Shown one piece after another: positions 47,201 to 58,923 of a stretch of 64,000 bases of DNA (the first letter of the stretch is position 1; every line of letters begins with the position of its first letter). The position numbers and the translations under genes are program-made. The notes below the pieces were generated by a model. The model worked only from the letters and a program-made list of their open reading frames with translations. It searched no databases and had not been told where the DNA came from. Origin of the DNA: Cercis canadensis. Lineage: Eukaryota; Streptophyta; Magnoliopsida; Fabales; Fabaceae. The stretch is from positions 4,878 to 68,877 of the forward strand of contig QAOA01006328.1 in assembly GCA_003255065.1 (NCBI GenBank). The letters are read 5' to 3'.

Positions 47201-48786
47201 CTTGAGTATCACTAACTTCACAGGTAGTGGAACATGGTCTTGGATAATTGCCATTTACAGAAAAGCAGGTTATCACGCCTACAGGTCAGTCTAAGGAAAA
47301 GGAAATACCATTATATTAATGTTTCCATCCATGTTTTTTCTAAACAATAACATGTAATTAACTATTAATGCTTGTCTGAATCATGCTGCAATGATTTGCT
47401 TGCCCAACTACCTCTCTACATTTTCATGCTGTCATTATTCAGATGGCTGCGAGATTTACCATGTTATTCCGTTTCAGGATCAATTTATACTGGAGTTGAT
47501 TTTTGTAAGAAATTGTGTGGAGTATCCATTATTCGAAGGTAACCTCCTTAGCCTAAATGGTTTACCGTCATTATTATTCCTCATAGACTTATTTATCCAT
47601 TGTCATTTATTTTCTAGATTCCGGATGCATAATTTTTTTTTCATTTTAATATAACATTTTCCAGCATTTAAGCTGTACTTTTGAAGTCCAAATCATTTCC
47701 TTGTTAATTTCATCTGTTAACAAATTTGTTCTTGGAGCTGGATTATAAGAATTCTCATTAATTCAGTCATTCTTCTAAAAAGATTACAGGCATTATCTAG
47801 CTCTCTGTTTAAGTTACCTTCCCTTATAATGTTTCAGTGGTGAAAGCATGGAGAATGCATTGCGTGCATTCTGTAAAGCAATAAAAATAGGAAAAATCCT
47901 CATCCACAGCGAAGGTGACGAGACCCAGGTAACTTTTCATTTTTTTCCCCCTTCTTTCTTTCTCTTGTAATTTGTGAGATTTCCTTGTGTAACTCTGCCA
48001 AGGTATTCTCACAATGTTTTTCTTTCCCCCCAATTAAGCTAATATATGAGAAGCTCCCAAAAGACATTTCAGAGAGACATGTTCTCCTTATGGACCCAGT
48101 ACTTGGTACAGGTGAATTACTATCTTCTGCGGGCGTTATATTTTCCTTCATTTGTGTACCTACTTCCCTAATGTTGAGAATTCTTTCCGTATGTTACTGC
48201 TGTTCTACTTTGTATAACAAATTAGTTCGGTGTACTACAGAACATGCATAATACTGATACATTACTGCGAAGATTAAATAAGACTAACATCTTTTGTCTT
48301 CCAGCCTTTGATGCATAATAACTTACAATGCCTGCCATGTCAGCTTTTGATGCATTATTGATTTGATGTGATATCAGCTAAATTAACATGAATATTATTG
48401 GGAGCACTGCTGAGTGCCAATATGAATAAATTGACAATGCAATTTGCATTTATAGGTTCAGGTTTAGTCAATCATGGATTCCAACCTAGAAGAAGGAAAA
48501 TATTAGGGAAACATAGGTGTATGCTTTGAGCCTTTTATATAATTCACGTTTTCACGTCAAACCATTCTGCACAGTTGTATAATAACTTCGATACCGCTTC
48601 TACTTCTTCTTTTGGTTAGCAATAAGGCAATCTTAAGTGATTCACCCAGGTAACACGGCCAGCCAAGCTATTGAGCTTCTCATACAGAAGGGAGTTCCGG
48701 AGTCCCGGATAATATTCCTCAACCTCATCTCTGTAAGTTATCGACAAAACCAGTGAGGTTGCTGTTCCTTTGGCCTTTGACGTATA

Positions 48787-49344
48787 TGTTGGACAAAAAG
48801 TTAGCTTGCAAAAATTAAATGGATTAGAATAAATGTCAAAATATAGTTATTGATTATTTTCAAAAGATTGTGTTTGTTTAAATTAAATAATTGTCTAAAA
48901 TACAATTATTGATTCTTTTCAAAATGTTGTGTCTGTTTAAATGAAATTTAATAGATATCTTTTTATATAGACACAATGTTATATGTTTGCAGTGACATAT
49001 CTTTCTATACATATATAATGATATTTGTTTGCAAAAGTATATCTTTCTGTATAGACACAATGATTCAATTCACTTATTATAAATAAGGGATAATCTAGAA
49101 TGATTATACAACAAATATTTTTTCTACATATTCTCTAAAATTATTCATAATAATTTTTCAGGAGAGAACAATATAAATTATTGAATATTATTTTTTGGCC
49201 TCTTAGATAAATCTTAGAGGCGTATTTGCCAAAACCCTACAGCAACTATTGAGAGAAAATAACGTCTTTAGGGCAGTGTCCTATACACGTTCTGAGCATA
49301 CAGAATTTATATTTTTCTGTCTTGTACTCTCGTATTGCTTTTCA
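48787..49344. mobile_element. Solo LTR in UKL intron 13, copy 2 only
   Basis: A 558-base insertion begins TGTTGGAC, ends GCTTTTCA, and is flanked by a perfect 5-bp duplication GTATA (48782-48786 and 49345-49349). Copy 1 has the empty site (near 38711-38722). TG...CA ends, LTR size and target duplication identify a solo LTR, left after recombination between the two LTRs of a retrotransposon, probably Ty1/copia-like given the TGTTGGA start. It contains an internal tandem duplication of about 66 bases (near 48830-48950). Presence in only one copy makes it a natural marker to test whether the copies are alleles. Confidence 0.85.
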
Positions 49345-49761
49345 GTATAGCGATGTACAATAGAATGTTAATTCTATATTCTGATTTCAGGCTCCTGAGG
49401 GAATACATTGTGTTTGTAAACGCTTTCCGTGCCTAAAAATCGTCACTTCGGAGATTGAAGTTGGATTAAACGACGAGTTCCGTGTCATACCAGGGTTGGG
49501 CGAATTTGGTGACCGCTATTTTGGTACGGACGACTCTTAGTTTAAACGCATGGAGGCTATTTGCTTTTTCTAACTTTCCTGTTACCGAGCAAGTGTACTG
49601 AGGGGGGGTTCGAGCCGCTTACATGACTATGGTTTTCCATACATGAAAGTTGGGCTATTGTTAACAGCTGCTTTCAGCCCTTGCGCAGAAAAAACCTTTC
49701 GCTTACTTTGATTTTCTTTGGGTCCGTTTATTTGTATAATGTACTTTTGAATTGGTTGGAC

Positions 49762-50169
49762 TGAATTAACCATGTTAAAACGCTCTCACACTTCGGTATT
49801 GGGACAGTGTCAACCCATTGACGTGCAAGGTCAAGGTGCAAGAGGTTAGTTATTCTCTTTCTTCCACCGCTTAACCTCCCTTTCACAGCACACACTCAAT
49901 TTCTTAGCTCTATATTCCTATTTTCTTTTTTATCCTTCCCACCCATGCTTAGGACGTTGTTCTGAGAATGCAGCAAAGAATGTTGTGGAGATGAGAACAA
50001 CTTGCTTGGGACATTGTCTCACTGTCTTCACTCTTGAGCCGGTACAAAATGGAAAAAGAGATGGTAGAGACAAAGGAGTCAGATAAGATGAAAAGAGAGA
50101 GATTGGAAAGACCGAGAGAGTGAGAGAGAATGAAAGGAAAAATAAATAAGAAATTAAAATGGTGTTGAT
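49762..50169. other. Non-coding stretch after UKL copy 2
   Basis: Nothing recognised. An ORF on the - strand (49930-50175) is low complexity and has no family resemblance. Confidence 0.4.
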
Positions 50170-51540
50170 AATCACACTTTATATGTAATAATTCTCCCTC
50201 ATTTCTAGCTTCTTAAACCTCTTCTGGGCTTATTTGATTGGGCTTGGGCCTCATTTCATGAGTTTAGATCCAATTGGGTCTAATTGCATTTTTTAGCAAT
50301 ATTGGGCATTTTATGCTGTCTCTGTGTTTCATGCATATCTTGAGTTTTGGATGTCTAAAAATTTCGAGTCTTACCTTGTAGGAAAGTTGAGAGAATTATC
50401 TACAACTTTCATTCAAGGCTCCAAAGCCAATTCGGATGTCCAGAAGGTCATATGTAGCTTGGAAGTCAGAGCAGAGATGCTGTCGCTGAATCCTGACCCG
50501 CATGCAGTATTTGGACCATAACTTGAGCTGTAGGTGTTGTATGGACTTGAAACTTATCCCATTGGAAAGCTAAGATGCAGAGCTTCAATTGTTATGAAGA
50601 CCGGTTAACCAAATTTTATAGTTTAGATGGTCTTATTGGCTGTAGAAGTTGGCTGATGGTTCTAGAGACCTGTTGACACTTAAATGGGCCTAACTTCTTC
50701 ATTACAAGTCCAATTGAGCCCAAACCAAAGCCCAATGAAAGCTAAGGCCCATGGGAATAAGTGTGATCTAAGGGCAATTTGGGTGTACATGTATTTTTGG
50801 AGGTTTATATGCTCAGAAGGAGGCAGCCGAAATTAGATTAGGATATTTTGTAGACAGTTTTTCTTGTTTTCTTAGTCTTTAAGTTTTCTCTCTAGATATT
50901 TTGTAAACTTTGTTCCTCTTGTTGATGGAGGACTGAATACTTAAATCAATCCAGGTTTTAGCTATTCTGATTATTAATTCTGAGATTATGCTTTGATTGT
51001 TATTCATTTAGTTGTTAATCAAGTTCTTTCAATCCTCTGAAATATTCTGTTTGAATTGCTTAATTTTGGATTTGAATATTCATGTGTTAATTGCTTAATT
51101 GCATGTGATTGAAGAGGATTGTATGGATTAAATGATGTTTCTAAGCTTTTGGACAGATTGTTTACCCTTGGCTGGATTCTGGACTTACGTTAAACTGGAT
51201 TTGAATGAGTGCTTAATTCATTTAGTCTTAGTTGATCCGAATTCTGGTTGCTTAACCAGTGGATATCCATAGAGCACTGAGAGGCTTCATGATGTGTTTT
51301 AAGGCCAAGAACTAGGTTAATAATTGAATGGATTCTCTGAAATCAAGGATGGATTAAAATCAGAATTAGTTAAACTTGGATTGATTGTTTTCCTTAAGGT
51401 TTACCACTTTTAATTAATTTCTGTTAATCACTTATACAAACAAAACTCCCATGTTTAATTAACTCCCTAATTGGATTCCCTAACTATATTAATCTTTTGG
51501 TTCGACTTGGTGTTGCCTTATGCTACAAGTAGCTTTGGTA
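50170..51540 (+). mobile_element. LTR-like remnant (Athila/Tat-like), probably solo
   Basis: Positions 50340-50450 resemble, in inverted orientation, the LTR segment at 16020-16140 (GGATGTCTAAAAATTT, CTTACCTTGTAGGAAAG, ATTATCTACAACTTTCATTC, TTCGGATGTC). The rest has the long T- and G-rich LTR-like texture with no ORF, and the end near 51500 (TTCGACTTGGTG) is in the place of the LTR 3' end. Exact boundaries and a target duplication were not found. Confidence 0.45.
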
Positions 51541-51965
51541 AACCAACTATAAATTTTACTAATTTGAGGAGCCTCGTCAGCTCATTAGATGTCAGAAATA
51601 AGATGCAAAGTGAGAGATGAGAATATTGAAAAGAAATAAAGTAAGGAAGAGAGAGGGGAGATTTGACGAAAAGAAAGCATAGGTGGAATTTTTGAAAATT
51701 GAACACAAAAACATAAAAAAAAAGACACCCCTACTCTCTATATATGTACGACTTGGATTTAAATAAGAAGAGTAAATTTATATTTGTGTCTTAAAAAATT
51801 TGAGTTTTAATAAAATAGTTCTTTAAAGACTAATAATTACAATTCTTTAAAAAATTTGACATTCATAATAAAATAGTTATCTGTTAGTCAAATCTGTTAA
51901 CAGATGACGGAATTGCTGACGTGTCACAGTTAACCACTTGCATGGCGCATTAAAGACTTGCATTA
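51541..51965. other. Non-coding stretch left of the MULE
   Basis: It contains an AGAGTAAATTTATATTTG segment (about 51768) similar to the putative MITE end in UKL intron 2, and runs of AATAAAATAGTT. No gene. Confidence 0.4.
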
Positions 51966-52199
51966 TATTTTAAGTTGCCACTGTGACATATGACATGGAT
52001 TATAAAATCAAAGAAAAAAAAGGCACAAAGAGAAAAACGGTGTTGTTTCTTTTCTTTCTCATCCATGGGTTAGAACATGTTATTCCCTTTCTCTGGAGAT
52101 TTAGAACGTGTTCATCCCTTTCTTTGAAGTGTAGGAACCCTAACCCCTAATTTGAAGAGCACAAGGACGAAGAGAAGGTCAAAGGTTAGTTTCTTTGAC
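51966..52199 (+). repeat. MULE terminal inverted repeat, left
   Basis: It pairs with 61224-61460. Shared blocks include TATAAAATCAAAGAAAAAAA, AGAAAGGGA-type strings, GGTTAGAACGTG-like segments and GGTTAGTTTCTTTGACT. Confidence 0.8.
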
Positions 52200-53525
52200 T
52201 TTTTCATATTTTTTGTTTGCATTCTTCACTTATTTTAGTTTTACTTTGATAATTGTGGCAAAGATTTAACTTCTTCTCATCTTCAATACCACTGCCTCTG
52301 CCCAAATCCCTATGATTGCTTTAGGCACAAACTGATAGATCATAGGTGTATATAGTAATTTATAGCACATATTAAATCAAAATACCTTGACCATATCTGA
52401 AAGAAATGAACGATGCTGAGCAATTAGCTTTCCAAATGTTCTTCTACTAAAAGCCAAGCAGCATTATTCCTTTAACATTTAGTAAAATGATATTTTAAGT
52501 AGGTCAAACTCTTGAACCATGAGAAGAGTTGACACATTAAATTTTTTAGTCCTTTGAGCTTTTAAGAAGAATTGCAAATTAGTACCATGAAAAATACTCA
52601 AGATGTATAATTTTTACTTTGAGAATTTTAGGATGCATTCGCTGATCCATCTAGTGTATAATTTTTAGCTTATTGATTAGTTGTTTCAATTCGGACTTGA
52701 CTTAAAAATCTCTCTAAGTACAGCAACTAGCAAGCTTGATAATATTAAAAATCCCTCTAGGTTGACCAGGTAGGCCTAAAGAATGTTGCAGATGTCGATA
52801 ATTTTTCTTAATATGATATTCTACTAGTTATGATGTGTTGCCAAATGACAATGTGGTTTTTGTCTTAATATGATAATTGTGGCTAAGATGGGGATCAATA
52901 TTGTGGTCCCTTTTGTATTGTAATGCAGGTAGCTAGGCAATGAATGAGAACTGAATGGGAATGAGTAAAAGAATAAAGAAATCAAAAGAGCACCTATAGA
53001 ATGCTTGTTAATTGTGGCTAAGATAGGGATCAGTTCTTTTGTGGTCTCTTAGTGTTGTGTTTGTCTTTCTTGTACCTTGACATTTTTGTTGTGTTCTATG
53101 CATTAGTGTTCCCTTTTTTATTTTTTATTTTTTTTAAGTAAAGGCGTATACCATTTTTATGTTTAGCATAATTTTTTTTTTTTTATTTGGCTTACGGTGC
53201 TTTTTTTTTTTTTTTGGCATATGACTTGCTTGAAGTTTATATGACATTTTTTTCTTTGATTTTCTTGTTGATTGGTTGGGAAAGGTGGTGAAATGGGTTA
53301 GTTGCTAATTGATTCAATTAGAGTGGTCCCATTATTGAGTAAACTATTTGAATCTTGTATATATCAAAAGTTACATATTTAGGAATATGACATTTTTCTA
53401 TTTGGCTTAATGTGTTTTCTTTTTATGGTCAATTGTGTGTGTGTTTTTTTTTTAATATCATTTTTATATTAATTGTAGTTGGTGGTTCTGAATGGTGACA
53501 TTATTTTTTTAACTGTAACAGCAGC
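52200..53525. other. MULE 5' non-coding region
   Basis: AT-rich, with T homopolymers near 53107-53215. It probably includes the transposase promoter and 5' UTR, but no element could be pinned down. Confidence 0.4.
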
Positions 53526-55760
53526 ATGACTCATTACATTAACCTCATGTTTCACCATGAGGGTCAATTTAGAGACGATGTTGATTTGAGGTATATAGGG
53601 GGTGAGGAAGATGTGTGTGATATAGATGTTGATCTTGCTTCCATTCTTATAATTGATGAGATGTTCAACGAGCATGGATATCAAGATTACCTAGAGTGTT
53701 TTTTGTTAATCCCGGGTTTGAATATGAGAGAAGGGCTTAGGCAATTAAAGAGAGATGTAGATGTAATTGAGTTGATAGGTGAAGCCTTAAAGACTACAAA
53801 AATAAAGTGTTTTTTTTTTGTGTGTGCATCCAATAATAGAGGATCCAATGATAGTGAATGAGCTATTAATGATTGATTGCACTATTGTAGAGGAGAAGGA
53901 TAAGGATGATAAGAATGAGCACATTGATGATGAATATGTGCAAGAAGTGCTGGGTAAAGTGAACTTCTAGGACTCAAATGATGAGGGGGATGAAGAGGAT
54001 GAAGACAATGAAGGTGAAGGTGAAGGTGAAGATGAAGATGAAGATGAAGAATATTATAGTGGTGATCCAAGAAGTTATGAAAATGACGTCAGTTCTGATG
54101 ATGATAGTGCAAATGACAGTCCATATAGGACACCATCAAAGAGTAAACTAGATGATGAGTTATTTATGGAAAATATTGAGGTTGGTGTAGAGGAAGATGA
54201 ATAACCACAAAACAAGCCAACAGTGGGGGTTATAGCCAGTAAGAATAATAAAAAAAAAATACAAGAGGAAAATAAGAAAAAAAGCATACAAGCCGTTTGA
54301 GGTTTATGAAGATCCATTCCTAGGAGAGGAGTATCATATTGAGGAATTAGACACAACACTAGAGGATTTTGAAAATGATGAAACGCAACAGTCAGTGAAT
54401 CCTCAATTTAATGAGGAGGCTGCATTTGGAGAGGTGCACTTCAAATTGGGCTTGAAGTTCTCAACACTTACTGTTTTTAAAAGAGTTGTGTAGGACTATA
54501 TAGTTCATTTGGAAAGATAAGTTTATTGGACTAAGAATGATAAGACTAGAGCTAGGGTAGTGTGCTAAGAAAATTGTCCATGAGAGATTCTTAGTTCTTA
54601 TAGTATTTTTTAATATCATTTTTATATTAATTGTAGTTGGTGTTTATGAATGGTGACATTATTTTTTTAACTGTAACAGCAGCATGACTCATTACATTAA
54701 CCTCATGTTTTACCATGAGGGTCAATTTAGAGACGATGTTGATTTGAGGTATATAGGGGGTGAGGAAGATGTGTGTGATATAGATGTTGATCTTGCTTCC
54801 ATTCTTATAATTGATGAGATGTTCAACGAGCATGAATATCAAGATTACCTAGAGTGTTTTTTGTTAATCCCAGGTTTGAATATGAGAGAAGGGCTTAGGC
54901 AATTAAAGAGAGATGTAGATGTAATTGAGTTGATAGGTGAAGCCTTAAAGACTACAAAAATAAAGTGTTTTTTTTTTGTGTGTGCATCCAATAATAGAGG
55001 ATCCAATGATAGTGAATGAGCTATTAATGATTGATTGCACTTTTGTAGAGGAGAAGGATAAGGATGATGAGAATGAGCACATTGATGATGAATATGTGCA
55101 AGAAGTGCTGGGTAAAGTGAACTTCTAGGACTCAAATGATGAGGGGGGATGAAGAGGATGAAGACAATGAAGGTGAAGGTGAAGGTGAAGGTGAAGATGA
55201 AGATGAAGAATATTATAGTGGTGATCCAAGAAGTTATGAAAATGACGTCAGTTCTGATGATGATAGTGCAGATGACAGTCCATATAGGATACCATCAAAG
55301 AGTAAACTAGATGATGAGTTATTTATGGAAAATACTGAGGTTGGTGTAGAGGAAGATGAACAACCACAAAACAAGCCAACAATGGGGGTTATAGCCAGTA
55401 AGAATAATAAAAAAAAATACAAGAGGAAAATAAGAAAAAAAAGCATACAGGCCGTTTGAGGTTTGTGAAGATCCATTCCTAGGAGAGGAGTATCATACTG
55501 AGGAATTAGACACAACACTAGAGGATTTTGAAAATGATGAAACGCAACAATCAGTGAATCCTCAATTTAATGAGGAGGCTGCATTTGGAGAGGTGCACTT
55601 CAAATTGGGCTTGAAGTTCTCAAGACTTATTGTTTTTAAAAGAGTTGTGTAGGACTATATAGTTCATTTGGAAAGATAAGTTTATTGGACTAAGAATGAT
55701 AAGACTAGAGCTAGGGCAGTGTGCTAAGAAAATTGTCCATGAGAGATTCTTAGTTCTTAT
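53453..55760 (+). repeat. Tandem duplication of the transposase N-terminal region, period 1158 bp
   Basis: Unit 1 (53453-54602) and unit 2 (54611-55760) are nearly identical, each spanning the MuDR N-terminal ORF (53526-53861 and 54684-55019), the acidic linker and the start of the core. No N lies between them, unlike the other direct duplications in the window. A short T-rich stretch joins them. Confidence 0.85.
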
Positions 55761-57579
55761 AGTAATCATACAAGAAGTTTTCAAATCAAGACATTTTCCA
55801 CAAATCACACTTGTGCTAGGCAAACAACAAATAAACAAGTAATTAATGAATGGATATCTGAGAACTTAGTGTCTTACCTTAGAACACAGTCAAGGATGAA
55901 AGTGAAAGATGCAAATAAGGTTTTGAAAGAGAACTATGAAATTGAAGTGTGTGAGATGAAGATTTATAAGGCATTGAAAATTGCAAGAGATTATGTTAAA
56001 GGTTCTGAGAAAGCTCAATATGCTAAGTTATGGGATTATGCTTAAGAACTTAAAGGATGCAACCCAAACTTTACTGTGTTAATGGGTGTGGACAGATCTT
56101 CACCTCGGTCACCACCTGTATTTAAGCGATTCTGTGTGTGCTTGGATGCATGTAAGGGGTATTTATGAGTAGTTGTAGACCTTTGATTGGATTGGATGAT
56201 TGTTTCTTAAAAGGCTATTATAGGGGAACATTGTTGGCAGTTGTAGCACAAGATGGGGATGAGTCATTTTATCAGATTGCATATGCAATTGTAGATTTGG
56301 AGTCCAAGGAGACCTGGTCTTAGTTCTTGACTCTTTTTATTAAAGATATTGGTTATCCAAGAGACCATTGATACAATTTTATTTTAGATTAGCAAAAGGT
56401 ATAATCTTTTATTTTGTATATATATATATTTTTTAATGTCTTGGTTGAATGATTTGGTGATAAAGAACTTGGTTTTGTTAATATTCTAGGGACTAGTGCC
56501 AGCCATGAAACAATTACTTCCTGGTGTGCCACACAAATTTTGCATGTGACATATGTGGGACAATTTCTCATGGAAGTGAAAAGATGTTAACTTGAGAAAA
56601 TTGGTGGGCTGTTGCTAAGTCACATACAATGCAAGAGTGAGAGAAAAACCTAGTCAAAATTCATGTAATCAATAAGTATGCAGCAACATGATTAAGGCTA
56701 AAAGAACCAGCAGCTTGGACTAAAGCTGCCTTTCATTGTTTTACAAAATCTCAAAATTGTATCAACAATATGTGTGAATAATTTAATTCTAAAATTGTCA
56801 AGTACAAGGGTAAACCAATCCTGATAATGACAGAAGACATTAGAGGCTACATAATGAGGAAGAGGACGGACATGAAAGAGAAGATTGAAAAGTACAGAGG
56901 TGTTATTTGCCCAAAGGCACAAAGCAAGCTTGACAAAGGAATGAGGGAAAGTAGGTTCTAGACTCCAACATGGGTAGGGGACTCTGATTACAACAAATTT
57001 GAGGTTGAGTATAGACCTCTAAAAAATGTTGTGGTTGATCTGCATACAAGAAGTTATTTATGTAGAGTATGAGACTTAACTAGTATTCCTTACAAGCATG
57101 CATGTGCAGCATTGGCTAGGAAAGGAAAGCCAGTAGAGCAATATGCGCATGACTGGTACTCAACAACAACATGGAAGCAGGCTTATGAGCCATATTTAGG
57201 GGTTGTACCAGGTGTAGAATATTGGGCTCAATCAGGACTTGAGGTAGTCCAGCCACCACCTCTTAAGAGAGGACCTAGAAGGCCTAAAACACAGAGAAAA
57301 AAGACCAATGATCCCCTTGAAGCTCTAAGCGTTGCCAAGCTAAAAAGAAAATATGGGGATATCAAATGCGGAAAATGTGGCCATCTTTGCCATAATACAA
57401 CAACATGCAAATGTGGTCCTGTGAAGACAAAGAGAATCAAGAAGAGAACAAAAAAAACAAGCCAACTAGTCCAATCATCTAAACCTAAGTCTCAATCACA
57501 GGCCCCACCTTTCTCTTCACAAAAAACAAGTCAACTTGGCCCTCGACCAAAGTTGATAGTTAGGAGGAATGTGAGATAA
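53526..57579 (+). pseudogene. Mutator-like transposase (MuDR type), decayed
   Basis: The order is that of plant MULE transposases. An N-terminal MuDR domain (MTHYINLMFHHEGQFRDDVD, RYIGGEEDVCDIDVDLASIL) is followed by an acidic linker with EGEGEDEDEDEE and YYSGDPRSYEND. Near 55860-56020 comes a DNA-binding region. The catalytic domain starts IGLDDCFLKGYYRGTLLAVV (56185 on), carrying the first catalytic Asp. A short intron (about 56398-56490) then leads to GLVPAMKQLLPGVPHKFC. Near 57028 is a SWIM-type zinc finger with a stop in it. The C-terminal CCHC knuckle is C-GK-C-GHLC-H-NTTT-C (about 57365-57410). Many in-frame stops (for example after TWS near 56324 and CRV near 57070) and the duplicated N-terminal exon make it inactive. 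The last part, 57112-57579, is still open for 155 codons. Confidence 0.85.
54001..54051 (+). repeat. GAAGGT/GAAGAT short repeat coding an acidic run
   Basis: Hexamer-like GAAGGTGAAGGT then GAAGATGAAGAT units encode Glu-Gly and Glu-Asp runs. The second unit at about 55165-55215 has one more GAAGGT, a length polymorphism between tandem units. Confidence 0.65.
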
Positions 57580-57621
57580 TATTACATTTATTTATTTATT
57601 TTTTTTTATTATTCCTACCAC

Positions 57622-58174
57622 TAAGAATTTTAGGGGTTGTGTGCACAACATGACTTAAATGTTCAAGTCATTAACTATTTTTTATTGTTTCAAGTGCAAC
57701 CACATCAGCCAACTCAAAGGGTCCACATGCAACCTCAACAAGAAGGTATATCAACGCAGACAACAAGACATCCTTTTGTTAGTAGAGAGACCCTCCTAGC
57801 AGCAAGTGAAGTCAATAGGAGGAGGTTTTCTTCTATGTTTTCTTCAATTGGACAACCAGGCTCTAGTGGCAGCAAGAAAAATTAAGGACTAGTTTATNTA
57901 AGAATTTTAGGGGTTGTGTGCACAACATGACTTAATTGTTCAAGTCATTAACTATTTTTTATTGTTTCAAGTGCAACCACATCAGCCAACTCAAAGGGTC
58001 CACATGCAACCTCAACAAGAAGGTATATCAACGCAGACAACAAGACATCCTTTTGTTAGTAGAGAGACCCTCCTAGCAGCAAGTGAAGTCAATAGGAGGA
58101 GGTTTTCTTCTATGTTTTCTTCAATTGGACAACCAGGCTCTAGTGGCAGCAAGAAAAATTAAGGACTAGTTTAT
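57622..58174 (+). repeat. 276-bp direct duplication across an N
   Basis: 57622-57897 is repeated at 57899-58174 with one or two changes and an N between. Each copy contains the last exon-like part of the MULE gene (VQPHQPTQRVHMQPQQEGIS, then VSRETLLAASEVNRRRFSSM, then FSSIGQPGSSGSKKN and stop). It is an unmerged overlap of contig ends. Confidence 0.85.
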
Positions 58175-58798
58175 GATCATATAGCACTTTTTGGACATTG
58201 TTGTATAGGTTTCAATGCTTTATTGTATTAATCTTAAAACCTTATGAGGAGTATGCAATTAGGCTCTTTTTGATAGATTTGACAACATGTGTAAATTGAT
58301 AGGCAAGTATTTGCTTTTTTATGCCTGTACTTTAGTGACTTTGACAGCTTGCCAATCTGTGTAAATTATATAGTAATGTAAAGGTAGTTTTTAAGACAAA
58401 TGCATTAGAAAACAATTATGCAGTAATGTGAAGATGCTATTTGCTCATTTAGTGACTTTTTAACACATTTTTTCATAGTTACTTTACTTCAGTTTGTACA
58501 AGCTGACTTTTTTTTTTTTATTTTTTTACTGATATATTGAATCTTCTCGTACATCTAGACACATGGGTTATACACCATTCTTATTTGTTTGTCAGGCAAT
58601 AATAATATACCTTGAGCTGGTAATAATATACCTTCATCATGTCAAGCTGTTAGTTTGTCAGGTATAGCTTTTCACATGTGTTGTTTCCTTTGCTAAATAT
58701 GTGTCAGTAATCACGTCTTTTATTGAGGTTCTTCATGCTAAGTACCATGTTTAGTTATGAATTTCTAGATGATAATTTATATTATTATTACATTCTAG

Positions 58799-58923
58799 AT
58801 TGGATATGAATTTGACTTCATCAAAGAGGCTGGTAACATAGAGAGGATTAGAAAGTTCTTATATGAAAACAATAAAAGGACTCCTATTTTGGTGCCACGA
58901 GTAATTCGAGATATGGTTAGTAG
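58799..58923 (+). pseudogene. Captured exon of ABC1-family (ADCK-like) atypical kinase, exon a
   Basis: Acceptor CATTCTAG, donor GTACGT. It encodes IGYEFDFIKEAGNIERIRKF then LYENNKRTPILVPRVIRDMV. The E-x-D-F-x-x-E-A and P-x-V-x-x-x-x-V pattern is that of ABC1 kinases (chloroplast or mitochondrial quinone-related atypical kinases). It lies on the + strand inside the MULE, upstream of exons b and c in the native order. Confidence 0.75.

Larger units (their letters stand above)
43223..49540 (+). pseudogene. Uridine kinase / uracil phosphoribosyltransferase (UKL1/2-like), copy 2, broken
   Basis: Exons: 43223-43372, 43854-43947, 44398-44467, 44574-44692, 45089-45185, 45962-46041, 46753-46947, 47060-47143, 47224-47284, 47478-47538, 47838-47928, 48039-48111, 48650-48732, 49391-49540 (TAG). 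It has the same two-domain fusion as copy 1. It shares the exon 1 one-base deficit. Exon 2 is 94 bases, two too many (an extra CT near 43861), but retains the GGC-AAG-ACG of the Walker motif that copy 1 lacks. Exon 9 has a stop, TAA at 47245-47247, where copy 1 has Tyr (HGLGYLPF). Exon 8 has R to W (SDWLIRL), and exon 11 has C to F and R to S changes in otherwise invariant stretches. The last exon (VIPGLGEFGDRYFG) is closer to the family than copy 1. It is unlikely to encode an active full-length enzyme. Confidence 0.8.
39302..49761. repeat. CML-UKL locus, copy 2
   Basis: It restarts at the equivalent of 29088 directly after the N. Differences from copy 1 are concentrated in the UKL 3' half (exons 7-14 and their introns), where substitutions are clearly more frequent than in the 5' part. 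It carries a solo LTR in intron 13. Confidence 0.8.

Noticed and set aside
29088-49761. A genuine recent tandem duplication of the CML-UKL locus
   Set aside because: The second copy begins exactly at an N and the divergence pattern fits haplotypes. Five other N seams behave the same way, so an assembly origin is preferred, though not proven.
53882-54070. His/Leu-rich - strand ORF that could look like a metal-binding protein
   Set aside because: It is the complement of the GAAGGT/GAAGAT acidic repeat in the MULE transposase.
57112-57579. 155-codon ORF with a CCHC zinc knuckle as a stand-alone gene
   Set aside because: It is in frame with, and in the usual place of, the MULE transposase C-terminus. 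It has no start context of its own.
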